From Flavobacterium ammoniigenes (GTDB lineage: Bacteria; Bacteroidota; Bacteroidia; Flavobacteriales; Flavobacteriaceae): a stretch of DNA of 64,000 nt. The stretch is taken from the NCBI RefSeq assembly GCF_020886055.1, contig NZ_AP025184.1, positions 2,199,088 to 2,263,087 on the forward strand, given 5' to 3'. Both the position numbers and the translations under genes were made by a program. Position 1 is the first letter of the stretch. Every line of letters starts with the position of its first letter. Below are positions 38,664 to 48,010 of the stretch, in pieces. Under the pieces are notes generated by a model that had not been told where the DNA came from, searched no databases, and saw only the letters and a list, made by a program, of their open reading frames with translations.

Positions 38664-39449
38664 ATGAAGCAAATTAGCTCGGTACAAAACCCATTCGTCA
38701 AATCATTAGTGTTATTGCAAGAAAAAGCAAAAGCACGCAAGCAGACTGGCACTTTTTTAATGGAAGGCCAACGCGAAATTAGTATTGCTATCAAAGGGGG
38801 GTATCAAATTGAAACCGTTCTTTTCTTACCCGAAATTTGTACTGAAAAACAAGCTTCTCAATTAGCCCCAACTGCTGAATTAATTGAAATCAATAAAGAA
38901 GTTTTTCAAAAATTAGCTTACCGAGATACTACCGAAGGAATTTTGGCTGTAGCCAAAACTAAGTCAACGCTTTTATCTGATTTACAATTATCTGAAAATC
39001 CATTAATCTTGGTAGCCGAAGCACCTGAAAAACCAGGAAATATTGGCGCTCTTTTGCGAACCGCAGATGCTGCACATTTAGACGCGGTGATTATAGCAAA
39101 TCCAAAAAGCGATTTATACAACCCCAATATTGTTCGTTCTAGTGTTGGCTGTTTGTTTACAAACCAAATAGCTACAGGAACTACCGCAGAAATTATTGCT
39201 TTTCTAAAAGAAAAAAATATTGCTATTTACTGTGCTACCCTGCAAAATTCTAATGGGTACCATTTAGAAAATTATACTACTCCAACTGCTTTAGTTGTAG
39301 GAACTGAGGCCACTGGCTTGACCCAAGAATGGCGAGATGCTGCAACACAAAATATCATCATCCCGATGCAAGGAGAGATTGATTCCATGAACGTTTCAGT
39401 TGCTGCTGCTATTTTAATTTTCGAAGCCAAAAGACAAAGAGGTTTTTAA
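38664..39449 (+). CDS. TrmH/SpoU family RNA 2'-O-methyltransferase
   Basis: A SPOUT methyltransferase of 261 residues that uses SAM to methylate a ribose in tRNA or rRNA. An N-terminal substrate-binding domain (about 1-95, with ARKQTGTFLMEGQREI) precedes the knotted domain with motif 1 EKPGNIGALLRTADAA near 115-130, motif 2 LVVGTEATGLTQEW near 210, and motif 3 IPMQGEIDSMNVSVAAAILIFE near 233-254. Within the family it resembles RlmB and TsnR-like enzymes, but the exact target is not known. It is five bases after ftsE and 82 before rsh, so probably cotranscribed with ftsE. Confidence 0.88.
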   Translation: MKQISSVQNPFVKSLVLLQEKAKARKQTGTFLMEGQREISIAIKGGYQIETVLFLPEICTEKQASQLAPTAELIEINKEVFQKLAYRDTTEGILAVAKTKSTLLSDLQLSENPLILVAEAPEKPGNIGALLRTADAAHLDAVIIANPKSDLYNPNIVRSSVGCLFTNQIATGTTAEIIAFLKEKNIAIYCATLQNSNGYHLENYTTPTALVVGTEATGLTQEWRDAATQNIIIPMQGEIDSMNVSVAAAILIFEAKRQRGF

Positions 39450-39531
39450 AATATCCATCCAAAATATTCTTTAAATACACTTGCGTAATTAGTCGGTTTT
39501 TTCTATTTTTAGAAATTGAACCCCGCTTACT

Positions 39532-41751
39532 ATGACAGAGATAGACATCGAAAAAGAAAACAAAGCCATTGCTCAAGAATACAAGGAGTTACTACGAATT
39601 AGTTACCAAACACTAACCGATAGCGACAAGAAGTTAATTCGTAAAGCGTTTGATGTAGCCGTTGACGCACACAAAGACCAACGCAGAAAATCGGGTGAAG
39701 CCTATATATTTCATCCTATTGCCGTGGCTAAAATTGTAGCTTCAGAAATTGGTCTAGGCGCTACTTCCATTGCTGCAGCTTTATTACACGATGTGGTCGA
39801 AGACACCCCCATTACTGTGGAAGATATTGAACGCTTGTTCAATCCGAAAGTGGCGCAAATGGTGGAAGGATTGACTAAAATTTCCTTGGTTCAAAAAGAT
39901 TTAAACGCTTCCATTCAAGCGGAGAATTTTAGAAAAATGATTTTGACGCTTAACGACGATGTTCGAGTAATTTTAATCAAACTCGCCGATCGTTTGCACA
40001 ACATGCAAACTATGGAATCCATGCGTGAAGACAAACAAACCAAAATTGCTTCAGAAACCCTATACATTTACGCACCCCTCGCCCATCGTTTGGGTTTATA
40101 CAATATCAAAACCAAATTAGAAGACTTAGGTTTAAAATACACGGAACCTGCTATTTACAACGATATTTTAGGGAAAATAAAAGAAACTAAAGAAGAACAA
40201 GACGCCTATATCAAAGACATCTCAGATGTTTTAAAAAAATCTATGGACGAAGAAGGAGTAGAATATGCCATTAAAGGACGTCCAAAGTCGATTTACTCTA
40301 TTCGTCGAAAAATGAAGGCACAAGGTGTTAGTTTTGACGAAGTCTACGACAAATTTGCCTTGCGAATTGTCTATAAATCAAATCCACATGACGAGAAATT
40401 TTTGGCCTGGAAAATCTATTCTATTGTAACTGATCATTATCGTCCAAGTCCAAGTCGTTTGCGTGATTGGATTTCGTCACCAAAATCAACTGGTTACGAA
40501 GCACTACACATTACCGTAATGGGACCAAAAGGTCGTTGGGTGGAGATTCAAGTTCGAAGCGAACGCATGGACGAAATTGCCGAAAAAGGGTATGCTGCGC
40601 ATTACAAATACAAAAACGGCGCTACCGAAGAAAGCGGATTGGACGTATGGTTGAATTTATTGCGCGAAGCATTGGAAAATGCGGAAACAAATGCAGTTGA
40701 TTTTGTAGAAGATTTTAAAATGAATTTATATTCGAAAGAAATCTTTGTCTTTACCCCAAAGGGAGATATTAAATCTTTACCCAAAGGTGCTACTTCGCTA
40801 GATTTTGCCTTTGGTATTCACTCAGAAATTGGTATTCGCACCAGAGGAACTCGTGTCAACGGAAAATTAGTACCGCTTAATTACGAATTAAAAAGTGGAG
40901 ATCAAATTGAAGTGATCACTTCACCCAATCAAAAACCAACTACACATTGGCTAGACTATGTAACTACTGCAAGAGCCAAAACAAAAATAAAAAATGTTCT
41001 TAATGAAGATACCAAAAAAATTGGTGAAGAAGGTAAAGAGCTACTGACTCGAAAATTAAAACATTTAAAAATTACGCTTAACGAAAAAACGGTTAATGAA
41101 TTAGTCAACTTTTTCAAACTAAAAACTAGTTTGGATTTATTCTACCGCGTTGGTATTGGCGCTATTGAAAACCAACAATTGAAAGATTACGCTGCGCAAA
41201 AAAGCAATACGTTCATTAGTTTTTTCAAGAACAAAATCAAACGTACTGCGACCACACCAGAAGAAGAAATCAACAAGCCAATTGTAAACAGTAATTACGA
41301 CATGCTGGTGTTTGGAAAAGAACACGACAAATTAGATTACAAATTCTCTCCTTGCTGCAGCCCAATTCCAGGGGATGATGTTTTTGGTTTTGTAACGGTA
41401 AACGAAGGAATTAAAATTCACAAAAGCGACTGCCCTAATGCCATTGGTTTACAATCTAACTATGCTTATCGCATAATGACAGCCAAATGGATTGATTCCA
41501 CCCAAGAAGAATTCAAAGCCATTATCAAAATAACCGGTATGGATTCGTTGGGTTTAACCAATCAGTTGACCAAAGTCATTTCGAATAATATGCATGTCAA
41601 TATTCAAAGTATTTCCTTGAGTACCGATGCTGGAATTTTTCATGGACAAGTGACTGTTGTGGTACAAAACAATACGATTTTGAAAAAACTAATTGCTAAT
41701 ATTCGAAAAATTGAAGGTATCGAAAAAGTAAGTCGAGTATATTACTCTTAA
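39532..41751 (+). CDS. rsh: Bifunctional (p)ppGpp synthetase/hydrolase (RelA/SpoT homologue)
   Basis: A 739-residue long RSH protein governing the stringent response. The order is the HD hydrolase domain (about 25-180) with [16 protein letters not shown] and the intact [11 protein letters not shown], the synthetase domain (about 230-350) with [14 protein letters not shown] and [10 protein letters not shown], the TGS domain (about 400-460, [18 protein letters not shown]), a helical and zinc-finger region with [15 protein letters not shown] near 607, and a C-terminal ACT domain from about 660. The HD motif is complete, so hydrolase activity is expected. It stands upstream of fur and purA. Confidence 0.95.
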   Translation: MTEIDIEKENKAIAQEYKELLRISYQTLTDSDKKLIRKAFDVAVDAHKDQRRKSGEAYIFHPIAVAKIVASEIGLGATSIAAALLHDVVEDTPITVEDIERLFNPKVAQMVEGLTKISLVQKDLNASIQAENFRKMILTLNDDVRVILIKLADRLHNMQTMESMREDKQTKIASETLYIYAPLAHRLGLYNIKTKLEDLGLKYTEPAIYNDILGKIKETKEEQDAYIKDISDVLKKSMDEEGVEYAIKGRPKSIYSIRRKMKAQGVSFDEVYDKFALRIVYKSNPHDEKFLAWKIYSIVTDHYRPSPSRLRDWISSPKSTGYEALHITVMGPKGRWVEIQVRSERMDEIAEKGYAAHYKYKNGATEESGLDVWLNLLREALENAETNAVDFVEDFKMNLYSKEIFVFTPKGDIKSLPKGATSLDFAFGIHSEIGIRTRGTRVNGKLVPLNYELKSGDQIEVITSPNQKPTTHWLDYVTTARAKTKIKNVLNEDTKKIGEEGKELLTRKLKHLKITLNEKTVNELVNFFKLKTSLDLFYRVGIGAIENQQLKDYAAQKSNTFISFFKNKIKRTATTPEEEINKPIVNSNYDMLVFGKEHDKLDYKFSPCCSPIPGDDVFGFVTVNEGIKIHKSDCPNAIGLQSNYAYRIMTAKWIDSTQEEFKAIIKITGMDSLGLTNQLTKVISNNMHVNIQSISLSTDAGIFHGQVTVVVQNNTILKKLIANIRKIEGIEKVSRVYYS

Positions 41752-41810
41752 TTGGTTTTCAACAAAAGCTAAACTTATCAACCGAACTTTAGAGATTAAA
41801 CAAAATAAAT

Positions 41811-41818
41811 TATCTTTG
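41811..41818 (+). promoter_or_regulatory. -7 promoter box of fur, almost touching the ATG
   Basis: TATCTTTG matches TAnnTTTG and ends six bases before the ATG at 41825, so the fur mRNA would have a leader of about three bases or none. Confidence 0.5.
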
Positions 41819-41824
41819 CGCGAT

Positions 41825-42280
41825 ATGACACTTATTTCCACAGACAATAACAAAAATCAAGAAATTGTAAAAAACGTTTTTACACTGTATCTTGAAAATA
41901 AAGGGCATCGCAAAACTCCAGAGCGTTATGCCATCCTACAGGAAATTTACGAAAGTGAAGAGCATTTTGATATCGAAAACTTATATATCAAAATGAAAAA
42001 CAAAAACTACCGTGTCAGCAGAGCCACTTTGTACAATACAATCGAATTACTATTGGATTGTGCTTTAGTTCGCAAACATCAGTTTGGACAAAATCAAGCC
42101 CATTACGAAAAGTCGTATTTTGACAAACAACACGATCATATTATTATGACAGATACTGGAGAAGTAATTGAATTTTGTGATCCACGAATTCAAACCATCA
42201 AAAAAACGATAGAGGAAATTTTTGATATAGAAATTACCAACCATTCGCTGTATCTATACGGAAACAAAAAAAACAACTAA
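41825..42280 (+). CDS. fur: Fur family transcriptional regulator
   Basis: A metal-dependent winged-helix repressor of 151 residues from the ATG at 41825; an in-frame TTG at 41816 lies inside the promoter box and is rejected. The DNA-binding domain has [18 protein letters not shown] (about 26-43) and the recognition helix [16 protein letters not shown] (about 62-77). The metal region is [23 protein letters not shown] (about 104-126). The CxxC zinc motifs of classical Fur are absent (TDTG in place of CxxCG), so no structural Cys4 zinc site is expected. It is followed by purA after 49 bases. It is the natural candidate to act at the palindrome at 9798. Confidence 0.92.
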   Translation: MTLISTDNNKNQEIVKNVFTLYLENKGHRKTPERYAILQEIYESEEHFDIENLYIKMKNKNYRVSRATLYNTIELLLDCALVRKHQFGQNQAHYEKSYFDKQHDHIIMTDTGEVIEFCDPRIQTIKKTIEEIFDIEITNHSLYLYGNKKNN

Positions 42281-42329
42281 TTAGAATTATACAATTCTAC
42301 AAATACAAACAACACAAATAACACACAGA

Positions 42330-43601
42330 ATGACCATAGATTTACTATTAGGATTACAATGGGGAGATGAAGGAAAAGGAAAAATCGTTGATGTATTAAC
42401 TTCAAAATACGACATTATTGCTCGTTTTCAAGGAGGACCAAATGCTGGACACACCCTAGAATTTGACGGAATCAAACACGTACTTAGAACGATTCCTTCA
42501 GGAATTTTCCACAAAACTGCAGTAAACATCATTGGAAACGGAGTTGTTATTGACCCAGTAGTTTTTCAAAAAGAAATTGAAGGTTTAGAAAAATTCAATA
42601 TTGACATTAAGAGCAAATTGATTATTTCTAGAAAAGCCCATTTAATCTTACCAACGCACCGTTTGTTAGATGCTGCATCTGAAACAGCCAAAGGAAAAGC
42701 TAAAATTGGTTCGACTTTAAAAGGTATTGGACCAACCTATATGGACAAAACCGGTAGAAACGGAATTCGTGTTGGTGATATTGAATTAGCCGATTTTAAA
42801 GATCGTTACCGTGCTTTGGCAGACAAACACGAAGAAATGATCAAATTCTACGATGTAGCTATTCAATACAACTTAGCCGAAATGGAAAAAGAATTCTTTG
42901 AAGCAATTGAAGAATTGAAAACGCTAGATTTTATAGATAGTGAAGAATACCTTCACCAAGCGCAAAAAGCAGGAAAATCAATCTTATGTGAAGGCGCTCA
43001 AGGTTCGTTGTTAGACGTAGACTTTGGAACCTATCCATTTGTAACTTCTTCTAATACTACTGCAGCAGGAGCTTGCACAGGTTTAGGAATTGCACCTAAC
43101 AAAATCAAAGAGGTTTACGGAATTTTTAAAGCCTATGTTACTCGTGTTGGAAGTGGACCATTTCCAACCGAACTTTTTGACGAAGATGGTGCTACCATGG
43201 CTAAGATAGGAAATGAATTTGGTTCTGTAACTGGAAGACAAAGACGTTGTGGATGGTTGGATTTAGTGGCTTTAAAATATGCCATTCAAGTCAACGGAGT
43301 TACACAATTAATGATGATGAAAGGCGATGTGCTATCTGGATTCAAAACCTTAAAAGTGTGTACTGAGTACAATTACAAAGGACAAAAAATAAGTCACTTC
43401 CCTTACAATATTGAAGAAGAAAATGTAACGCCAATTTATAAAGAATTCAAAGGTTGGGAAGCTGATTTGACCGGTATGACTACCTACGATGAATTACCTA
43501 AAGAATTGAAAGAATACATAGAGTTCATCGAAAAAGAAGTGGAAGTTCCAATTAAAATAGTTTCTGTTGGACCAGATAGAAAACAAACGATTTTAAAATA
43601 A
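42330..43601 (+). CDS. purA: Adenylosuccinate synthetase
   Basis: PurA joins aspartate to IMP with GTP, the first committed step to AMP. The 423 residues match the family. The P-loop-like GLQWGDEGKGKIVD (about 8-21) holds the catalytic Asp, and AGHTLEFDGIKH (about 40-51) holds the catalytic His. GIGPTYMDKTGRNGIRVGD near 132, EGAQGSLLDVDFGTYPFVTSSN near 223-244 and TGRQRRCGWLDLVALK near 298 are further signatures. It probably shares a transcript with fur and ends at a strong terminator. Confidence 0.97.
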   Translation: MTIDLLLGLQWGDEGKGKIVDVLTSKYDIIARFQGGPNAGHTLEFDGIKHVLRTIPSGIFHKTAVNIIGNGVVIDPVVFQKEIEGLEKFNIDIKSKLIISRKAHLILPTHRLLDAASETAKGKAKIGSTLKGIGPTYMDKTGRNGIRVGDIELADFKDRYRALADKHEEMIKFYDVAIQYNLAEMEKEFFEAIEELKTLDFIDSEEYLHQAQKAGKSILCEGAQGSLLDVDFGTYPFVTSSNTTAAGACTGLGIAPNKIKEVYGIFKAYVTRVGSGPFPTELFDEDGATMAKIGNEFGSVTGRQRRCGWLDLVALKYAIQVNGVTQLMMMKGDVLSGFKTLKVCTEYNYKGQKISHFPYNIEEENVTPIYKEFKGWEADLTGMTTYDELPKELKEYIEFIEKEVEVPIKIVSVGPDRKQTILK

Positions 43602-43610
43602 TAATCTTCT

Positions 43611-43642
43611 AAACGCTCTGAGAAATCAGGGCGTTTTTTTTA
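43611..43642 (+). terminator. Rho-independent terminator of purA
   Basis: An 11-bp stem (43611-43621 with 43626-43636, one G-T pair) closed by a GAAA tetraloop is followed by a T run. Confidence 0.92.
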
Positions 43643-43658
43643 TCCTAATCGCAAAATT

Positions 43659-44240
43659 ATGCTACATCCAAAAATAACTATCCAAAAAACCGAATTGCTA
43701 TCTAACAATTGGTACGTTTTAAATAAAGTGACCTTTGATTACAAAATGGAAGACCACGATTCCGAAACTCAAGTTCGCGAAGTTTACGATCGTGGCAATG
43801 GCGCTGTGATTTTATTGTACAACCTCACTAAAAAAACGGTGGTTCTAACAAGACAATTTCGTCTCCCAACCTATTTAAACGGCAATACATCAGGAATGGT
43901 TATTGAAGCATGCGCTGGTTTATTGGATGCTGAAAATCCCGAAGAATGCATTATTCGCGAAACGGAAGAAGAAACAGGCTACCGACTTTCATCTGTCAAA
44001 AAAGTATTCCAATCGTATATGTCGCCTGGATCAGTAACTGAAATATTGCACTTTTTCATTGGTGAATACCAACCAAATATGAAAGTCTCTGATGGTGGCG
44101 GACTTGCAGAAGAACACGAAAATATCGAAGTACTCGAATATTCGTTTGACCAAGCCTACCAAATGATTGCTACTGGTGAAATAGTCGATGCAAAAACTAT
44201 TATGCTATTGCAATACGCAAAAATAAATCTTCCCTTCTAA
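43659..44240 (+). CDS. NUDIX hydrolase, GDP-mannose pyrophosphatase-like
   Basis: A cytoplasmic NUDIX hydrolase of 193 residues. The NUDIX box is [20 protein letters not shown] (about 86-105, with the REtEEEtG metal-binding core). The preceding strand [15 protein letters not shown] with [10 protein letters not shown] resembles the NudK/ADP-ribose pyrophosphatase subfamily, and [14 protein letters not shown] near 127-140 is its typical second motif. GDP-mannose or ADP-ribose are plausible substrates. It starts just after the purA terminator and is followed by meaB. Confidence 0.87.
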   Translation: MLHPKITIQKTELLSNNWYVLNKVTFDYKMEDHDSETQVREVYDRGNGAVILLYNLTKKTVVLTRQFRLPTYLNGNTSGMVIEACAGLLDAENPEECIIRETEEETGYRLSSVKKVFQSYMSPGSVTEILHFFIGEYQPNMKVSDGGGLAEEHENIEVLEYSFDQAYQMIATGEIVDAKTIMLLQYAKINLPF

Positions 44241-44282
44241 GATCTCACAGGTATATTTTAGTATTTTTACTTTTCAAATCCA

Positions 44283-45374
44283 TTGACATTGACTTCTAAA
44301 AAAGCACCTTCTTCAGCATTACAAGAAAAAGCTGGTATTTCGCAACCCGAAAGTATCAGTAGTCAATCGGTGGAACACATTCAACATTCCCGAAAAATAC
44401 AACCCTCTGCTGAAGCACTTGTTCAAGGAATTTTGGCTGGAAATATTACCGCTTTAAGTCGTGCAATTACTTTGGTCGAAAGTACCAATCCAATGCATTT
44501 GGCCAAAGCCAATACCATCATCAACAGTTGTTTGCCTCATGCTAATCAATCAGTTCGAATAGGAATTACCGGTGTTCCTGGAGTTGGAAAAAGCACCTTT
44601 ATCGAAGCTTTTGGAAAGCACTTAACTAGTTTAGGAAAAAAAGTAGCCGTTTTGGCAGTGGACCCAAGTAGCACGATTAGTCACGGAAGTATTTTGGGAG
44701 ACAAAACCCGAATGGAAGAACTGGTTAAAGATCCGAATGCTTTTATTCGTCCTTCAGCCTCTGGAGAAACACTAGGTGGCGTAGCTCGAAAAACTAGAGA
44801 AACTATTACACTTTGCGAAGCGGCGGGTTTTGATACCATCATTATTGAAACTGTTGGTGTTGGCCAAAGTGAAACTGCTGTTCATAGTATGGTTGACTTC
44901 TTCTTACTTTTGAAAATTGCAGGTGCTGGCGATGAACTGCAAGGGATTAAAAGAGGAATTATGGAAATGGCTGATGCGATTGTAATCAACAAAGCAGATG
45001 GAGACAATATCAAAAAGGCCCAATTTGCCAAAGTAGAATTCAACCGAGCTTTGCATTTATTCCCAGCTAAAAAATCAGGATGGATACCAACGACGGCTAC
45101 TTGTAGCGCATTAACTTCAGAAGGCATTCCTGAAGTTTGGAATACTATTACCGAATTTTTAAAAGTAACACAAACCAATTCTTATTTCTTTGAAAAGCGC
45201 AAAGAGCAAAATCAATTTTGGATGTTGGAAACGATCAATGACCAATTAAAATCCAATTTTTTTACAAACCCTGAAATTCATCAACTCCTTGAATCAACAA
45301 AAAAAGCGGTGCAAAATGATGAAATTTCACCTTTTGCAGCCGCAACTATTTTGTTAGAAAAATATTTTAAATAA
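44283..45374 (+). CDS. meaB: Methylmalonyl-CoA mutase-associated GTPase MeaB (ArgK family)
   Basis: A G3E-type GTPase of 363 residues that protects and loads cobalamin in methylmalonyl-CoA mutase. The P-loop is GITGVPGVGKSTFIE (about 97-111), then AVDPSSTISHGSILGDKTRM near 125-144, ETVGVGQSE near 192 (switch II) and VINKADGDN near 235 (guanine specificity NKAD). There is no ATG near the family N-terminus, so the start is the TTG at 44283 or the one six bases on. No mutase subunits are in this window. It ends one base before the convergent small acidic gene. Confidence 0.93.
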   Translation: MTLTSKKAPSSALQEKAGISQPESISSQSVEHIQHSRKIQPSAEALVQGILAGNITALSRAITLVESTNPMHLAKANTIINSCLPHANQSVRIGITGVPGVGKSTFIEAFGKHLTSLGKKVAVLAVDPSSTISHGSILGDKTRMEELVKDPNAFIRPSASGETLGGVARKTRETITLCEAAGFDTIIIETVGVGQSETAVHSMVDFFLLLKIAGAGDELQGIKRGIMEMADAIVINKADGDNIKKAQFAKVEFNRALHLFPAKKSGWIPTTATCSALTSEGIPEVWNTITEFLKVTQTNSYFFEKRKEQNQFWMLETINDQLKSNFFTNPEIHQLLESTKKAVQNDEISPFAAATILLEKYFK

Positions 45375-45375
45375 G

Positions 45376-45603
45376 CTACTCTTCGTATCGACCAATTTCT
45401 CGGTCATAAAATTCATTAGCTTCTACAATTAAAGCCTCCATTTCGGCATTCAATTCTGCTTCGTCTAAATCTTCGGCTTCTTCCATAAATTCTACCTCAT
45501 CATCTTTTAAATTAATAATGAATCGAGGATAATCTAGGTGAATGATAAAAATATCATCTGGAAAATCGGTATTGTCACCTAATAAAAATTTTGGTAATTC
45601 CAT
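45376..45603 (-). CDS. Small acidic protein of unknown function
   Basis: A 75-residue soluble protein, about one third Asp and Glu, especially in the segment FMEEAEDLDEAELNAEMEAL (about 39-58), which should form an acidic helix. The N-terminal half (LGDNTDFPDDIFIIHLDYPRFI) looks like beta strands. No family is recognised by eye. It is 24 bases after the prohibitin-like gene on the same strand and one base from the meaB stop, with no room for a terminator. The codon pattern matches its neighbours, so I take it as a real gene. Confidence 0.7.
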   Translation of the reverse strand: MELPKFLLGDNTDFPDDIFIIHLDYPRFIINLKDDEVEFMEEAEDLDEAELNAEMEALIVEANEFYDREIGRYEE

Positions 45604-45627
45604 GGTATGTGTTTAAACGTTAATCAA

Positions 45628-46536
45628 TTATTTGTCTGAAAGAATCACTGGAGCGCTGCCTTTACCGTTCATAAAAATGATTTTAGTATTGGGCGAAGCC
45701 GCTAATTCTTTTTGTGCTTTAATTTGTTCGTATTGCAATTGTTTATCAGACAAACCCGTTGAAATAATTCTTTGGTAATCGGCAATACCTTGCGCTTCTA
45801 CTCTTTTACGCTCAGCTTCTTGCTTTTCTTTTTGCAAAATAAACGTCATTTTTTGCGCATCTTGTTCGGCATTGATCTTACTTTCAATCGTTGTCTTTAC
45901 CGAAGTAGGCAAATTGATATTGCGAATCAACAATTGTTCTAAAACTAAACCTCTACTTTTAAAATCGGCTTCAATGGTTTTGAAAATACGTTGTTGGAAT
46001 TCATTTCGTTTGGTCGAATACAAAGCGACTGCATCATAATAAACAGCGTTGTCGCGAATACGAGTTCTAGTTACCGGACGAACAATTTTGTCAGCATAAT
46101 TCTCTCCAATTTGTTTAAAAATTTTGGGTGCCAATTCAGGCGAAATTCGGTACAAAACTGTCAAATCAATTACCACTTCCAATCCGTCATTCGACAATAC
46201 TCGAATGGCATCATCTCCTTCTTTATTGCCTTCGTCATGAATGGCTGACATGGTGTAATTTTGAGTTTGTATATCAAAATCGGTAACATCCAACAGCGGA
46301 TTAATGATATGCAAACCACTTTCTAAAATATCCGGCTCTACATTTCCGTACAAGGATTTTACCCCAACTTTACCAGCATCTATTTGTTTGAACATCGACG
46401 AAAAAATTCCCAATGCAATCAATAAAAAGCCTACAATTTTTAAAGAATTTGAAAATTTGGAAAAAGGGTTCGGATTGTTTTTCAAAGAAAAACTCAACAA
46501 TAATAGGATAACTCCGAAGATAATAAATACAATCAT
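45628..46536 (-). CDS. Prohibitin family protein (SPFH/Band 7)
   Basis: A membrane-anchored SPFH protein of 302 residues. Two hydrophobic stretches at about 2-18 and 33-50 precede the SPFH domain, which opens QIDAGKVGVKSLYGNVEPDILESGLHIINPL and includes ISPELAPKIFKQIGENYADKIVRPVTRTRIRD near 130-160. A coiled coil with QKEKQEAERKRVEAQGIADYQRI at about 235-260 is typical. These proteins form large ring assemblies that cap or scaffold membrane proteases such as FtsH. It lies between the MATE gene and the acidic gene, all on one strand. Confidence 0.92.
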   Translation of the reverse strand: MIVFIIFGVILLLLSFSLKNNPNPFSKFSNSLKIVGFLLIALGIFSSMFKQIDAGKVGVKSLYGNVEPDILESGLHIINPLLDVTDFDIQTQNYTMSAIHDEGNKEGDDAIRVLSNDGLEVVIDLTVLYRISPELAPKIFKQIGENYADKIVRPVTRTRIRDNAVYYDAVALYSTKRNEFQQRIFKTIEADFKSRGLVLEQLLIRNINLPTSVKTTIESKINAEQDAQKMTFILQKEKQEAERKRVEAQGIADYQRIISTGLSDKQLQYEQIKAQKELAASPNTKIIFMNGKGSAPVILSDK

Positions 46537-46588
46537 AATACATTTGATTTAGGAAGGTTAGTAATTTTGGGCACTGCAAAAAAAAAAT

Positions 46589-47968
46589 TTAATTTCCGTT
46601 TTGGATAACTAAACGTCTTGAGATTCTCGCAAAGCGAATATACAAAAATAAAGCTGCCGCTGACAATCCTGCCAAAAGTCCAATCCAAATTCCAACTGCT
46701 TTCAGCTCCGTATATTTTCCTAAGTAAAAAGAAATAGGAAAGCCAATCAACCAATACGCAACAAAAGTAATATACATTGGAATTTTTACGTCCTGCAAGC
46801 CCCTTAAGGCACCTAAAACAACCACTTGAATTCCGTCAGACAATTGAAAAACAGCCGCTACCAAAAGTAACTGAGCCGTAATTCCTATAATTTCTTGATT
46901 GTCTAACAATTGAGCTGAATCGCTCATATTGAGAAACAAATGCGGTAAATAAGTATGGAAAAGCACGAAAAAGATTCCGAAAATGGTTTCCAAAATAATC
47001 GCCAATAAGAAAATCGAACGGGCTACGACAATCATTTCTTTAAAGTCAGCCTTTCCTTTACTGTGACTCACCCGAATCATAGCCGTCACACTCAATCCCA
47101 TGGCTACCATAAAAGTAGAAGAGGCTAGCGTCAAAGCGATTTGATTGGCTGCCTGACTATTTTTCCCCAAAGAACCCGAAAGCCAAATCGCAGCTGTAAA
47201 CAAAGTTACTTCAAATAACATTTGCATGGCCGATGGTAAACCCAGATTAATAATTTTTCGCAACATCGATTTCTTAATTTCTCTAAAACTAAAGTTTTTG
47301 AAATAGGTACTAAATTTCTTATTATGTTGCAACAATAAATGGAGAAAAACCACCATCATAATACGAGAAATAACCGTTCCTAAAGCGGCGCCTAAAACAC
47401 CCATCTTTGGAAAAATCCACACTCCATAAATCAAAACGTAATTGAAAAAAATATGCACCACATTGGCCATAAAAATAGCATACATCGAATATTTGGTTTC
47501 AGATAAACCATCTGCAAATTGCTTGTAACCTTGGTACATGATCACAGGAATCAATGAAAAAGCTACCCAGTCAATATAAGGCGATGCCATATCGGCCACA
47601 ATTTTAGGCTGGTGCATCAAGTACATGATTTGCTTCGACAATACCGTGACTATGAATAAAAACACTCCCAAAACCGTACACAACAACAAGCCATGATGAA
47701 AAGTAGTTCGGATTTTTTTATCGTCTTTCTCAGCATCTGCCTCAGAGATTAAAGGCGTAATAGCAGTAGAAAAACCAATCCCTAACGACAACGCTATGAA
47801 AATAAAACTATTACCTAACGAAACCGCCGCCAATTCAGTAGAACCTAAATTTCCCACCATAAAATTATCTACAACTCCAATTAAAGTATGACCCAACATA
47901 CCCAAAATAACTGGATAAGCTAGTTTAATATTATAGGCAAATTCTTTAGTGTAAGTAGCTAATTTCAA
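46589..47968 (-). CDS. MATE family efflux transporter
   Basis: A 459-residue inner-membrane exporter with about 12 helices in two six-helix halves. The N-terminal half has LAYPVILGMLGHTLIGVVDNFMVG at about 17-40 and GFSTAITPLISEADAEKDD near 70-88; the second half has LPSAMQMLFEVTLFTAA near 243 and GLSVTAMIRVSHSKGKAD near 291. It is a NorM-like sodium- or proton-coupled multidrug exporter; the substrate is unknown. It is 42 bases after mtaB and probably cotranscribed with it. Confidence 0.94.
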   Translation of the reverse strand: MKLATYTKEFAYNIKLAYPVILGMLGHTLIGVVDNFMVGNLGSTELAAVSLGNSFIFIALSLGIGFSTAITPLISEADAEKDDKKIRTTFHHGLLLCTVLGVFLFIVTVLSKQIMYLMHQPKIVADMASPYIDWVAFSLIPVIMYQGYKQFADGLSETKYSMYAIFMANVVHIFFNYVLIYGVWIFPKMGVLGAALGTVISRIMMVVFLHLLLQHNKKFSTYFKNFSFREIKKSMLRKIINLGLPSAMQMLFEVTLFTAAIWLSGSLGKNSQAANQIALTLASSTFMVAMGLSVTAMIRVSHSKGKADFKEMIVVARSIFLLAIILETIFGIFFVLFHTYLPHLFLNMSDSAQLLDNQEIIGITAQLLLVAAVFQLSDGIQVVVLGALRGLQDVKIPMYITFVAYWLIGFPISFYLGKYTELKAVGIWIGLLAGLSAAALFLYIRFARISRRLVIQNGN

Positions 47969-48010
47969 AATAAATGAAGATATTATAAAGGCGATGCCTT
48001 ACTGTTATAA

